Assembly (NCBI RefSeq): GCF_026342355.1
Contig: NZ_JAPEMV010000012.1
Span: 124,001 to 188,000 of the forward strand
Direction: 5' to 3'
Source: Streptomyces sp. NBC_00249
Lineage (GTDB): Bacteria; Actinomycetota; Actinomycetes; Streptomycetales; Streptomycetaceae
DNA: 64,000 bases
In this document: piece by piece, positions 49,971 through 57,840 of the stretch
How the letters are laid out: the number at the start of each line of letters is the position of its first letter
How positions within the stretch are numbered: the first letter of the stretch is position 1
Made by a program: the position numbers and the translations under genes
Notes under the pieces: model-generated
The model's database searches: none
What the model was told of the DNA's origin: nothing
The model's input: only the letters and a program-made list of their open reading frames with translations

Positions 49971-51698
49971 TCAGACGGCCCATACCCCGGCCAGCGGCGA
50001 TCCTGCGAGCGGATCGTGCGGGACGGCCGGACGCAGGGCCTCACGGGTGGCGTCGCAGAGCTGGATCTCACCGGCGGGCGAGAGTTCCAGCAGGCACTGG
50101 CAGGTGTCGAGCAGGGCGCCGTTGACGGTCGGCGCGGCGGAGGGGTCGTCCGGCCGAAAACGGACCAAGGCGTTCCCCGTGGCCACGGCGGCGTGCAGGG
50201 TCAGGCCCTGCCAGGGGGAGGGGTTCAGGGCGGCGTCGGCCGCCGGGTCGGTGAGCCGGTCGCGGATCGCCGCGGCGGCGCGCACGGCCCGTTCGGCCGT
50301 GTTCTCGTCCCCGCCGGCCCGGAACAGGCCCAGTGAGACGGCTCCGATGGAGGTGACGGCGTCGCCGCCGAACCGCTCGATCCGCCGGCGGGCGATGGCG
50401 TTGACGCTCTCGAACATCTCGTCGAGGAAGTCGGGTGCGGCTCCGGCCAGGTCCGGGGTGATCCGGGTCTGGACGAGGAGCACACTGATGCGCTGGCGCT
50501 CGGTGACCACCGGCCGGGGCGCGGGCTGCCGGCGCACCGGCGCTCCCCTGGGCTGGGCGGGCCGGTCGGCCAGGAGCAGGCCGGGGTGGGTGGGTACGGC
50601 GGCCAGCATGCGGCGCCGGTCCTCGGGGCGTTCCTCGCGCGGGTCCTCGTAGCGCTCGGCGGGCCGGTCGGCGGCGCGGTCGGCCGCCCGGTCGGCGGCC
50701 CGGTCCGCCGCGCGTTCGGCGGCGTAGAGGTCGACGGCCCGCTCGGCGGGGCGGTCGGCGTAGCGCTCCGCCGCGTACCGGTCGCTTTCCGGTGCGGACT
50801 CCGGCGCTGCGGGGCGGGTGGCGGGGTGCGCCGCGGTGTGCGCGGCGCCGCCGTCCTCGCGGCGGCGCACCTGGCCGCCCGGGACGCCGACCGGGGCCGG
50901 GCCGCCGAGGATCACCGCGGCGGGGGCGAGGTTCAGGGCCGGGTCGTGGGCGAGGATCGCCTGCTGGAGCCTGCGCAGTTCGTGGCCCGGCTCCAGGCCG
51001 AGGTCCTCCACCAGCGTGGCGCGGATCCGGTTGTAGACGCTGAGCGCGTCGGCCTGGCGCCCGCAGCGGTACAGGGCGAGCATCAGCTGGCCGGAGGAAC
51101 GCTCGCGCAGCGGCTCGGCCTCGACGGTGGTCTCCAGCTCGCCGAGCACGGCGTAGTGCTGGCCGCAGCGCAGCTTCGCCTCGAAGTAGTCCTCGAGGAC
51201 GTCGAGGCGGGTGTTCTGCACGGCGGTGAGTTCGGGCCACATCGTGCCGGTCTCCACCAGGTCCGACAGGACCGGTCCCCGCCAGAGCTCGAGGGCCTCG
51301 CAGAACAGGGACGCCGCCTCGTGCGGGGCGCCGGCGGCGAGCTGGGCGCGGCCCTGGCGCACGCGCTGGCGGAAGAGGTGCAGGTCCACGTGGTCGGGAT
51401 CGACGCGGATCATGTAGCCCGGCGCGCGGGTGACGAGCTCGGCCGGCGCCCCGTCGCCGCCGGGCGCGCACTGGTTCAGCATGCCGCGCAGTCCCCACAC
51501 CGCGTTCTGCAGGATCTTGCGCGCCGTGACCGGCGCGTTGTCCGCGCTCCAGAGCGCGGTGAGCAGCTGGCTGGTGGGGACGACCTGATTCGCCTGTAAG
51601 AGCAGATATCCCAGCGTGGCACGCGGCTTGGTTCCGCCGAGCGGTACGGGCTGGTCAGCGGACATCACTTCCAGCGGACCCAACATCCGAAAGCGCAT
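49971..51698 (-). CDS. cpkO: SARP activator CpkO (KasO)-like with degenerate nucleotide-cyclase domain and TTA codon
   Basis: 575 aa. Residues 1-95: OmpR-type DNA-binding domain (MRFRMLGPLEV, GTKPRATLGYLLLQANQVV). About 100-250: bacterial transcriptional activation domain (VDLHLFRQRVRQGR, LRCGQHYAVLGELE, ALSVYNRIRATLVEDLG). 255-395: low-complexity linker with AADR repeats. About 400-560: resembles a class III nucleotide cyclase (RISVLLVQT, RRRIERFGGDAV, AERAVRAAAAIRDRL, LHAAVATG) but lacks the metal-binding Asp. Codon 34 is TTA (51597-51599), implying bldA dependence. Two GBL-type operators lie upstream. Expected activator of the cpk-like genes. Confidence 0.9.
   Translation of the reverse strand: MRFRMLGPLEVMSADQPVPLGGTKPRATLGYLLLQANQVVPTSQLLTALWSADNAPVTARKILQNAVWGLRGMLNQCAPGGDGAPAELVTRAPGYMIRVDPDHVDLHLFRQRVRQGRAQLAAGAPHEAASLFCEALELWRGPVLSDLVETGTMWPELTAVQNTRLDVLEDYFEAKLRCGQHYAVLGELETTVEAEPLRERSSGQLMLALYRCGRQADALSVYNRIRATLVEDLGLEPGHELRRLQQAILAHDPALNLAPAAVILGGPAPVGVPGGQVRRREDGGAAHTAAHPATRPAAPESAPESDRYAAERYADRPAERAVDLYAAERAADRAADRAADRAADRPAERYEDPREERPEDRRRMLAAVPTHPGLLLADRPAQPRGAPVRRQPAPRPVVTERQRISVLLVQTRITPDLAGAAPDFLDEMFESVNAIARRRIERFGGDAVTSIGAVSLGLFRAGGDENTAERAVRAAAAIRDRLTDPAADAALNPSPWQGLTLHAAVATGNALVRFRPDDPSAAPTVNGALLDTCQCLLELSPAGEIQLCDATREALRPAVPHDPLAGSPLAGVWAV
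50665..50724. repeat. 12-bp tandem repeats within cpkO linker
   Basis: Five units of about 12 bp (CGGTCGGCSGCS type), in frame, encoding the AADR/AAER repeats of the interdomain linker. The copy number could vary between strains without breaking the frame. Confidence 0.85.
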
Positions 51699-51749
51699 AA
51701 CTCCCCCGGTCCTGCGGCTGATACGTCATGCTCACTCGCTCGGAAGATT

Positions 51750-51771
51750 ACAAACCAACACTCCGGTTTGT
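51750..51771. promoter_or_regulatory. Proximal GBL-receptor operator upstream of cpkO
   Basis: ACAAACC (51750-51756), 8 nt, GGTTTGT (51765-51771): a perfect 7-bp inverted repeat centred 62 bp before the cpkO start, where it would block the promoter. It matches the ARE class bound by ScbR-type repressors. Confidence 0.8.
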
Positions 51772-51852
51772 CAAAAGTGTTGCTAGGTATCTTCTGTTGA
51801 CCTGAGCCAGGGAGTCCGGCCGGCGGACCGGCGATTTCTGTAAAAGCACAGG

Positions 51853-51890
51853 CCAGAGGGCCCGGGAAGGGGGGATCCCGGGCCCTCTGG
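51853..51890 (-). terminator. Strong hairpin downstream of cpkG
   Basis: A perfect 15-bp stem (51853-51867 with 51876-51890) and an 8-nt loop, after the cpkG-operon stop at 52027. It insulates the cpkO promoter from read-through. The surrounding intergenic stretch 51699-52026 holds no gene, only this hairpin and the two operators. Confidence 0.8.
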
Positions 51891-51984
51891 TGGTGTTGCG
51901 GCCAGGGGGGAGGCCGCTTCACTGTGGGTTAGGTCACAAGCTGGATGGGGGTTTCGAGGCCGAAAACCGACCTTGAGGGGCCCT

Positions 51985-52004
51985 CAAACAGCACGACCGG
52001 TTTG
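51985..52004. promoter_or_regulatory. Distal GBL-receptor operator upstream of cpkO
   Basis: CAAAC (51985-51989) and CCGGTTTG (51997-52004) have the same half-sites and spacing as the proximal site (CAAAC-N7-CCGGTTTG in both). It is centred about 234 bp from the proximal one. In S. coelicolor the kasO promoter has two ScbR sites (OA and OB) at a similar separation. Confidence 0.7.
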
Positions 52005-52026
52005 GTTTGTGTGTACCACGCACGGG

Positions 52027-53586
52027 TCAGGCGACCGGCGCCAGGCTCGCGCCGTCGGTGTCCCGGATGATCGCGCAGACGTCCCGCAGCGCCGCCTCCA
52101 GCTGGTCGGCCTCCGCGTCGGTGAGGTACACCGAGGGCTCGAAGCGCAGCGTGTTCACCGCGCTGGAGGTCGGGAAGGTACGGACCCGGTGCGCCCGCAG
52201 GATGTGCCCCGAGACGAAGTACCCGAAGAACCCGCTCTGGGCGACGGCCCGCAGCGGCTCGTGCTCGGAGCCCGACTGGTCGTGGAACTCCAGGCCCAGC
52301 ATCAGGCCCCGGCCGCGCACCTCCTTGACCGTCTCCGGGAAGTCGGCCTGGACCGAGCGGAGCATGCCGAGCAGCTTCTCGCCGCGCTCGGCCGCGCGCC
52401 GGTAGACCTCGCCGTCGCCGCGCTCCATGATCTCCAGGACCTTGAGGGCGATGAGACAGGAGAAGCTGTCCTTGGCGAAGGTCGAGCTGTGCGCCAGCTC
52501 GAACTGCCCGTGGTAGAGCGGCTTGCGCACGAGCATCACCGCGGCCTTGGCGATGCCGCCGCCCAGGCTCTTGGCCAGCGTGTAGTAGTCACCGCGCAGG
52601 CCGAGCCGGGTGGCCGCGAGGAAGTCGCCGGTGCGGCCCATGCCGGTCTGCACCTCGTCGATCACGACGGGGATCGAGGCCTCGGCGCAGACGTCCTGGA
52701 TCTCGCGGGCGAACTCGCGGGTCAGCTCGTGGATGCCGCCCTCGCCCAGGACGGGCTCCAGGACGAAGGCCACGAAGAGCGGGAAGGCCCGCTCCACGAC
52801 CTGGACCTCGCCGCCCTCGACGACGAGGTCGAGCAGCTGCGCCCGCTCCTCGTCGATGATCTTGCGCAGGGCGCCCGGCTGGTCGCGCGGGACGAAGCGG
52901 GACTGCGCGGCCAGGGCCTTGAAGGGCAGCCGGTAGCCCTCGTTGTGGGTGAGCTGCACGCTGCCGGCGAGCTTGCCGTGGAAGCCGCCCTCGGGGACGA
53001 GGAACAGCGGCGAGCGCGCGGCCTGCGCCTCGTTGCGGGCGACGACCTCGGTGACGAGGTCCTCGATCGACTCGGCGACGGCGGCCGGGACGGTGGCCCG
53101 GCCGGAGGTGACCTCGGTGAGGACGTCCTCGACGTGCGCGGCGATCTCGTCGGCGAGCGCCTTCAGGCGCAGGCCGCGGTCGAGTTCGGCGTGCTTGACG
53201 GCGGCCTCGACGGCCTCCGCCCCGCTGTTGGCGAAGATGGCGTAGTACTGCTCGTCGTCGCCGCGCTCGCGCTGGAGGATCCGGTTGAGGACCTCGGCGA
53301 CGTCGTTGGCGTACGGGTGTCGCGAGAACTGCGCGTGGACGGGGGTCTGCCCGTCCAGCAGCTCCTTGGCGTAGGCGTTGATCTCGGGGTTGTTGTGCCC
53401 GAGCATCAGGGAGCCGTAGCCGCCGACGTAGTCGAGGACCGGGATCTCGGTGCCGTCCTCGGCGCGGCGGTAGAGGGTGTTGCCCTCGCCGCGCACGTAC
53501 TCGGCGTCGAGCCCGCCGGAGGCGAGCACGCCCAGCAGGAACGGCTCGGCGAACTCGGTTCCAACCGTGGTGGGTTCGGTCGTCAT
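52027..53586 (-). CDS. cpkG: Class III aminotransferase (CpkG-like)
   Basis: 519 aa from the ATG at 53586. PLP marks: NSGAEAVEAA (about 120-129), VIDEVQTGMGRTG (about 308-320) and Lys339 in TLAKSLGGG. An insert of about 55 residues (135-190) is larger than in plain acetylornithine-type enzymes. CpkG in S. coelicolor aminates the aldehyde released from the PKS, giving the nitrogen of coelimycin. It lies 10 bp after the transporter, last gene of the cpkD-E-F-G operon. Confidence 0.92.
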   Translation of the reverse strand: MTTEPTTVGTEFAEPFLLGVLASGGLDAEYVRGEGNTLYRRAEDGTEIPVLDYVGGYGSLMLGHNNPEINAYAKELLDGQTPVHAQFSRHPYANDVAEVLNRILQRERGDDEQYYAIFANSGAEAVEAAVKHAELDRGLRLKALADEIAAHVEDVLTEVTSGRATVPAAVAESIEDLVTEVVARNEAQAARSPLFLVPEGGFHGKLAGSVQLTHNEGYRLPFKALAAQSRFVPRDQPGALRKIIDEERAQLLDLVVEGGEVQVVERAFPLFVAFVLEPVLGEGGIHELTREFAREIQDVCAEASIPVVIDEVQTGMGRTGDFLAATRLGLRGDYYTLAKSLGGGIAKAAVMLVRKPLYHGQFELAHSSTFAKDSFSCLIALKVLEIMERGDGEVYRRAAERGEKLLGMLRSVQADFPETVKEVRGRGLMLGLEFHDQSGSEHEPLRAVAQSGFFGYFVSGHILRAHRVRTFPTSSAVNTLRFEPSVYLTDAEADQLEAALRDVCAIIRDTDGASLAPVA

Positions 53587-53596
53587 GTCAGTCCCT

Positions 53597-55216
53597 TCAG
53601 GCGCTGGTGGTGGACTCTTCGCGGGTGGCGGCGGGGGCCTGCTCGGGGGCCGGGGCCTCCTCCGCCGGAGCCTCGGCGGCGCCGATCGCGGGGATGTGGC
53701 GCAGCAGCGACAGGACGATGACACCGGTGACGACGGCGAGGCCGGCGCTGACCCAGGCGGTCGCCTGGAACCCGGAGGTGAAGGCGTCGCGGGCGACGCT
53801 CACCAGCTGGGTGCCGAGGTCCGCCGGGAGGGAGGCGGCGGCGTCGGTGGCGCCGCCGACGGTGTCCCGGGCGGCTTCCGCGGCGTCGGCGGGGACGCCG
53901 GCCGGGAGGTTGTCGTCGACCTGGCCGCGGTAGACGGCGACGGCGATGGAGCCCGTCACGGCGATGCCCAGGGCGAGGCCGAGGTCGTAGGCGGTCTGGC
54001 CGGTGGCGGCGGCGCTGCCCGCCTTCTCCGGCGGGGCGGCGCCGGCCGCCAGGGAGGTGCCGAGGACGCTGATCGGGGCGACGCCGAACATGATGACGGC
54101 GAGGCCGATGGCGGCGGGCAGGATGCCGTCCTCGTTGTGCTCGGCGATCCCGGTCAGCCAGAAGCCGATCAGGGTGACGACCAGGCCCGCGGTGATGACG
54201 AAGGCCGGGCGGATCCGCTTGGCGAACACGGGGGTGAGCTGCGAGCCCAGGATCAGGCCGGCGGCTCCGGGCAGCAGCCACAGGCCGGCGGCGAGCGGGC
54301 TGAGCCCGCCGGCGACCAGCAGGAACTGCGGGACCAGGTACTCGACGCCGTTGAGCGCCATCATGCCGAACAGCAGGGTCAGCAGCGCGCCGGTGAAGGC
54401 GCGGGTCTTGAACAGCCGCATGTCGAGCAGCGGGGTGTCCAGGGAGTTCTGCCGGCGGACGAACACGATGGTGAAGACGGCGCCGATGAGCAGCGCGGCG
54501 AGGTTGACGACGGTGAAGCCGGTCTCGGCGAACTTCTTGACGGCGTAGACGATCGGCAGGATCGCGGCGAGGAAGAGCACCACGCTGGCCAGGTCGATCT
54601 TGCCGGCGTTCGGGTCCTTGTACTCGGGCAGCAGGACGGGCGAGAGCACCAGCGGCACCAGCATGACCGGGACGCCCATCAGGAAGACGGAGCCCCACCA
54701 CCACTGGTCGAGGAGCACGCCGCCGATGACGGGGCCGATGGCGATGCCGACGGACAGGGCGGTGACCCAGGTGGCGATGGCGGTCGCCCGCTGCCGGGCG
54801 TCCTTGAACATGTGGATGATCAGCGAGAGCGTCGACGGCAGTACCGCCGCGCCGGCCACGCCCAGCAGGGCGCGCGCGAAGATGAGCATCTCCGGGCTGG
54901 TGGAGTACGCGGCGAGCAGCGAGGAGACGATCACGCCGACGGAGCCCAGGATCAGGAGCTTGCGGCGCCCGATCCGGTCCCCGAGGGTTCCCATGACGAC
55001 CAGGAAGCCGCAGGTGAGGAACCCGTAGATGTCCGTGGTCCACAGCAGCTGCGAGCTGGTGGGCCGCAGGTCGGCCGTGACGTACGGGGTGGCCAGCCAC
55101 AGCACTCCGAGGTCGGCCGTCATCAGAGTCACCGGCAGCAGCAGGACGAGGAGTCCGAACCACTCCCGCGGCCCGGCCCGCAACTCCACCGCGGGGGCGG
55201 CGGTGTTCGAAGACAT
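53597..55216 (-). CDS. cpkF: DHA2-type MFS exporter (CpkF-like)
   Basis: 539 aa with 14 hydrophobic segments. MFS marks are TTDIYGFLTCGFLVVMGTLGDRIGRRKLL (motif A) and FARALLGVAGAAVLPSTLSLI. An Ala/Pro/Glu-rich tail follows the last helix. Drug:H+ antiporter of the EmrB/QacA type, likely exporting the polyketide. Third gene of the cpkD-E-F-G set. Confidence 0.92.
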   Translation of the reverse strand: MSSNTAAPAVELRAGPREWFGLLVLLLPVTLMTADLGVLWLATPYVTADLRPTSSQLLWTTDIYGFLTCGFLVVMGTLGDRIGRRKLLILGSVGVIVSSLLAAYSTSPEMLIFARALLGVAGAAVLPSTLSLIIHMFKDARQRATAIATWVTALSVGIAIGPVIGGVLLDQWWWGSVFLMGVPVMLVPLVLSPVLLPEYKDPNAGKIDLASVVLFLAAILPIVYAVKKFAETGFTVVNLAALLIGAVFTIVFVRRQNSLDTPLLDMRLFKTRAFTGALLTLLFGMMALNGVEYLVPQFLLVAGGLSPLAAGLWLLPGAAGLILGSQLTPVFAKRIRPAFVITAGLVVTLIGFWLTGIAEHNEDGILPAAIGLAVIMFGVAPISVLGTSLAAGAAPPEKAGSAAATGQTAYDLGLALGIAVTGSIAVAVYRGQVDDNLPAGVPADAAEAARDTVGGATDAAASLPADLGTQLVSVARDAFTSGFQATAWVSAGLAVVTGVIVLSLLRHIPAIGAAEAPAEEAPAPEQAPAATREESTTSA

Positions 55217-55249
55217 GGTTATCCCTTCATCTATGTTCTGTTGGTCTCG

Positions 55250-56092
55250 CTAGGGGGCCGTGCGGACCAGCCGGAGGATCTCCGCGGCGACCGTGTCGGG
55301 GTCCTGCTGCGGCTGCCAGTGGGAGGTCTTCTCCAGCGTCACGAGCCGGTAGGGGCCGGTGACGTGATCGGCGGTCTTCTCGACGGCCAGTTCGCTGACC
55401 GCCGTGTCGGTGCGGCTGTAGACGAACGTCGTCGGGACGGTGACCGGGCCGAAGCCGAGGTCGTCGCCGAGGAGGTTGTTGGCCCGGTACCAGTTGAGCG
55501 CCGCGTCGAGCACGCCCGGCCTGGTGTGGGTGGTGACGTAGCGGGCGATCTGGGCGTCGGTCAGGACGCCCTCGCCGACCTGGGTGAACCAGGCGTGCAG
55601 CTGCGCGCCGTCGTCGGCGAGGAAGTGCGCGGCCGCGCCCTCGGAGACGAGGAACTCCACGTACTGGGAGCTGTGCTGCTGCTCCTCGTCCACGCGGTAG
55701 GCGTACTGGTACGCGGCGAGGTGCGGGATGGCCAGGGCGGTCAGCGTGCGCACCCGGTCGGGGTGGTGGGCCGCCAGGTACCAGGCCACCGCGGCGCCCC
55801 AGTCGTGGCCGACGACGTGGGCGGTGGTGATGCCCAGGGCGTCGAGGATCCCGAGCGCGTCGGCCGCGAGGTGCTGGATGCGGTACGCCTCGACCCCGTC
55901 CGGACGGGCGCCGTCGGAGTAGCCGCGCTGGTCGGGGGCGATGGTGCGCAGTCCGGCCGTGTGGAGGAGGGGCTTGGTCTCGGTCCAGGACTCCTTGTTG
56001 TGGGGGAATCCGTGCAGGAGCAGGACCGGGGCGCCGTCGGCCGGGCCGCTGACGTCCACGTCGAAGACCAGGTCGCCGAGGGTGATGTCCAT
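55250..56092 (-). CDS. cpkE: Epoxide-hydrolase-like alpha/beta hydrolase (CpkE-like)
   Basis: 280 aa. GFPHNKESW (oxyanion HGFP region) and GHDWGA with nucleophilic Asp97, the epoxide hydrolase and dehalogenase form. A late His in TSHWQPQQ completes the triad. It lies 2 nt after the flavoprotein gene, so they are translated together. An epoxidase beside an epoxide hydrolase fits the bis-epoxide chemistry known for coelimycin. Position matches CpkE. Confidence 0.9.
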   Translation of the reverse strand: MDITLGDLVFDVDVSGPADGAPVLLLHGFPHNKESWTETKPLLHTAGLRTIAPDQRGYSDGARPDGVEAYRIQHLAADALGILDALGITTAHVVGHDWGAAVAWYLAAHHPDRVRTLTALAIPHLAAYQYAYRVDEEQQHSSQYVEFLVSEGAAAHFLADDGAQLHAWFTQVGEGVLTDAQIARYVTTHTRPGVLDAALNWYRANNLLGDDLGFGPVTVPTTFVYSRTDTAVSELAVEKTADHVTGPYRLVTLEKTSHWQPQQDPDTVAAEILRLVRTAP

Positions 56093-56094
56093 GA

Positions 56095-57459
56095 CTACTC
56101 CTGCGACGCCGCGGCGAGGGCGGCCTCGATCTCCGGGTCGTGCAGGACGGCCGGCGAGTCGACGAGGCCGATGACGCGCGAGTAGGCGCGGGAGACGGCG
56201 GCGTCGCGCGAGGCGGCGTGCTGGACCTGTGCGATGAAGGCGTGGGCGGCCTGGACCTCGGGGGTGCGCTCGCCCTCGACCTCGGGGAAGCTGAGGTCGG
56301 CGCCGACGGCCATCTCCCAGCAGCCGTCGACCGCGTCGGCGGCGAGGTCCTTGAAGTAGGCGATCGGGTCGGGGCGCTGCGACTCGGCGGTGTGGCGGCG
56401 CAGGACGAGGGAGCCGAGGGCGGAGACGGTCATGCCCTGGGCGTAGCTCGGGTTGAAGGAGCAGACGGCGTCGCCGATGACGAGCAGGCCGGCCGGGAAG
56501 TCCGTCAGGCGCTGGTAGTGGCGGCGCAGGTTGGTCGGGAACTTGTAGGCGACCGGCTCGTCGAGCGGCTCGGAGGCCTGGAGGACCTCGTAGATGTCCG
56601 GGGCGGCGAGCGACTTGATGAAGTCGAGGAAGCCGTCGGGGGTGGTGGCCGGGTGGTCGCCGAGGATGCCGTAGGCGGTGACGATGGAGCGGCCGCCGTC
56701 GATCTTCTGGCAGATCGCGCCGCGCGGTATGCCGGCGGAGGCGACGGTGTTGATGGAGATGTTGCCCTCGAAGGCCTCGTCCGGGACCCGGTAGTAGCGG
56801 GTGGTGTAGCCGAGGCCGATCTTGTGCTTCTCCTCCTCGACGGCGTCGAAGCCGAACTCCTGGAGCCACACGGAGGTGCGCGAGCCGCGGCCGGTGGCGT
56901 CGACGACGAGGTCGGCGGCGAGGGTCTCCTCGGTGCCGTCCTGGCGGCGGACGACGACCCCGGTGACCTCGCGGCGGTCCTCGGTGGTGGTCAGGCGCAG
57001 GATGTCGGACTGCTCCAGGAAGCTGACCTGGGGGAGCGCGAGCACCCGGTTGCGGATGTGGCGCTCCAGGAAGGGGCGGCTCGAGGTGAGGGCGAAGAGC
57101 CCGGACTCGACCTTCTGGAGCCGCTTTCCGTTGATGATCCAGCGGACGTCGTCGGCCACGTCGCCGAGCTGGGCGCCGGCGGCCTTCATCTCCTCGGTGA
57201 GGCCGGGGAAGTACTCCTCGGCGATCTGCTGGCCGCGGGAGAGCAGGCCGTGCAGGTGGTGGCCCTGGGGAAGGCCGCGGCGCAGGTCGCCCGGACCGGT
57301 CAGCTCGTCGCGGTCCACGACGACGACCTCCGCGAAGTTCTCGGAGAGGGCACGGGCCGAGAAGAGGCCGGCGATGCTCCCGCCGAGGACGACCGCGCGT
57401 CCTCCGGTCACGTTTCCGGCGGATCCGGGGTTGACCCCTTGGGAAGATGCAGCACTCAC
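56095..57459 (-). CDS. cpkD: FAD-dependent monooxygenase/epoxidase (CpkD-like)
   Basis: 454 aa. The start is the GTG at 57459, chosen for AAGGAGAG upstream; the open frame runs further but has no ribosome site. FAD motifs: VVLGGSIAGLFSARALSENFAEVVVVDRDEL, LPQGHHLHGLL, DATGRGSRTSVWL and GDAVCSFNPSYAQGMT. The class epoxidises or oxidises polyene chains. Heads the cpkD-E-F-G operon, divergent from the PKS gene over 381 bp. Confidence 0.9.
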   Translation of the reverse strand: MSAASSQGVNPGSAGNVTGGRAVVLGGSIAGLFSARALSENFAEVVVVDRDELTGPGDLRRGLPQGHHLHGLLSRGQQIAEEYFPGLTEEMKAAGAQLGDVADDVRWIINGKRLQKVESGLFALTSSRPFLERHIRNRVLALPQVSFLEQSDILRLTTTEDRREVTGVVVRRQDGTEETLAADLVVDATGRGSRTSVWLQEFGFDAVEEEKHKIGLGYTTRYYRVPDEAFEGNISINTVASAGIPRGAICQKIDGGRSIVTAYGILGDHPATTPDGFLDFIKSLAAPDIYEVLQASEPLDEPVAYKFPTNLRRHYQRLTDFPAGLLVIGDAVCSFNPSYAQGMTVSALGSLVLRRHTAESQRPDPIAYFKDLAADAVDGCWEMAVGADLSFPEVEGERTPEVQAAHAFIAQVQHAASRDAAVSRAYSRVIGLVDSPAVLHDPEIEAALAAASQE

Positions 57460-57587
57460 AGCGATCAGCTCTCCTTGAATTCGCACATCACTACAGCCCG
57501 GCTCAAGCTCGGCGAGACCAATGCGGCGTACCTGCGGCCATTTGAATCGCGTAAGCCCGCAACGAAGGTATCCGTATGCGTTCCACC

Positions 57588-57619
57588 GGCCGCTCATTGT
57601 TCGGCAATGGGCCGCTCAT
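57588..57619. promoter_or_regulatory. Direct repeats at SARP-type spacing in the cpkD-cpkA promoter
   Basis: GGCCGCTCAT at 57588-57597 and again at 57610-57619, exactly 22 bp apart (two helical turns), the kind of arrangement SARP proteins bind. On the minus strand a TACGGA box lies 11 nt beyond the inner copy. Candidate CpkO site for cpkD. The rest of 57460-57840 is non-coding, with a TACTAG box near 57674 that could serve the PKS gene. Confidence 0.45.
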
Positions 57620-57787
57620 CAGGCGTTCCAGCGACTTGAGTTACCGGTCCATGACTGTTTGCGAACCTGCCTTTACTAGCCTGTGGGGGACTAGATTTTC
57701 GAGGCCTGATAAGGAACTCCGCGACCGGTCGTAGCAGGTGACGGAGCCGGGGCCGCTGGAAAGTCGCAGTGAATCGTCGCAGTGAAT

Positions 57788-57825
57788 CCAGGCGCAGCAG
57801 TAAACCCAGGCGCAGTAAACCCAGG
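57788..57825 (+). repeat. Short tandem repeats in the PKS leader
   Basis: CCAGGCGCAGCAGTAAAC followed directly by CCAGGCGCAGTAAAC and CCAGG, preceded by two TCGCAGTGAA copies 13 bp apart. They lie just before the ribosome site AGGAAAGGG of the PKS gene. Origin and effect unknown. Confidence 0.7.
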
Positions 57826-57840
57826 AAAGGGCAGCCGAGC

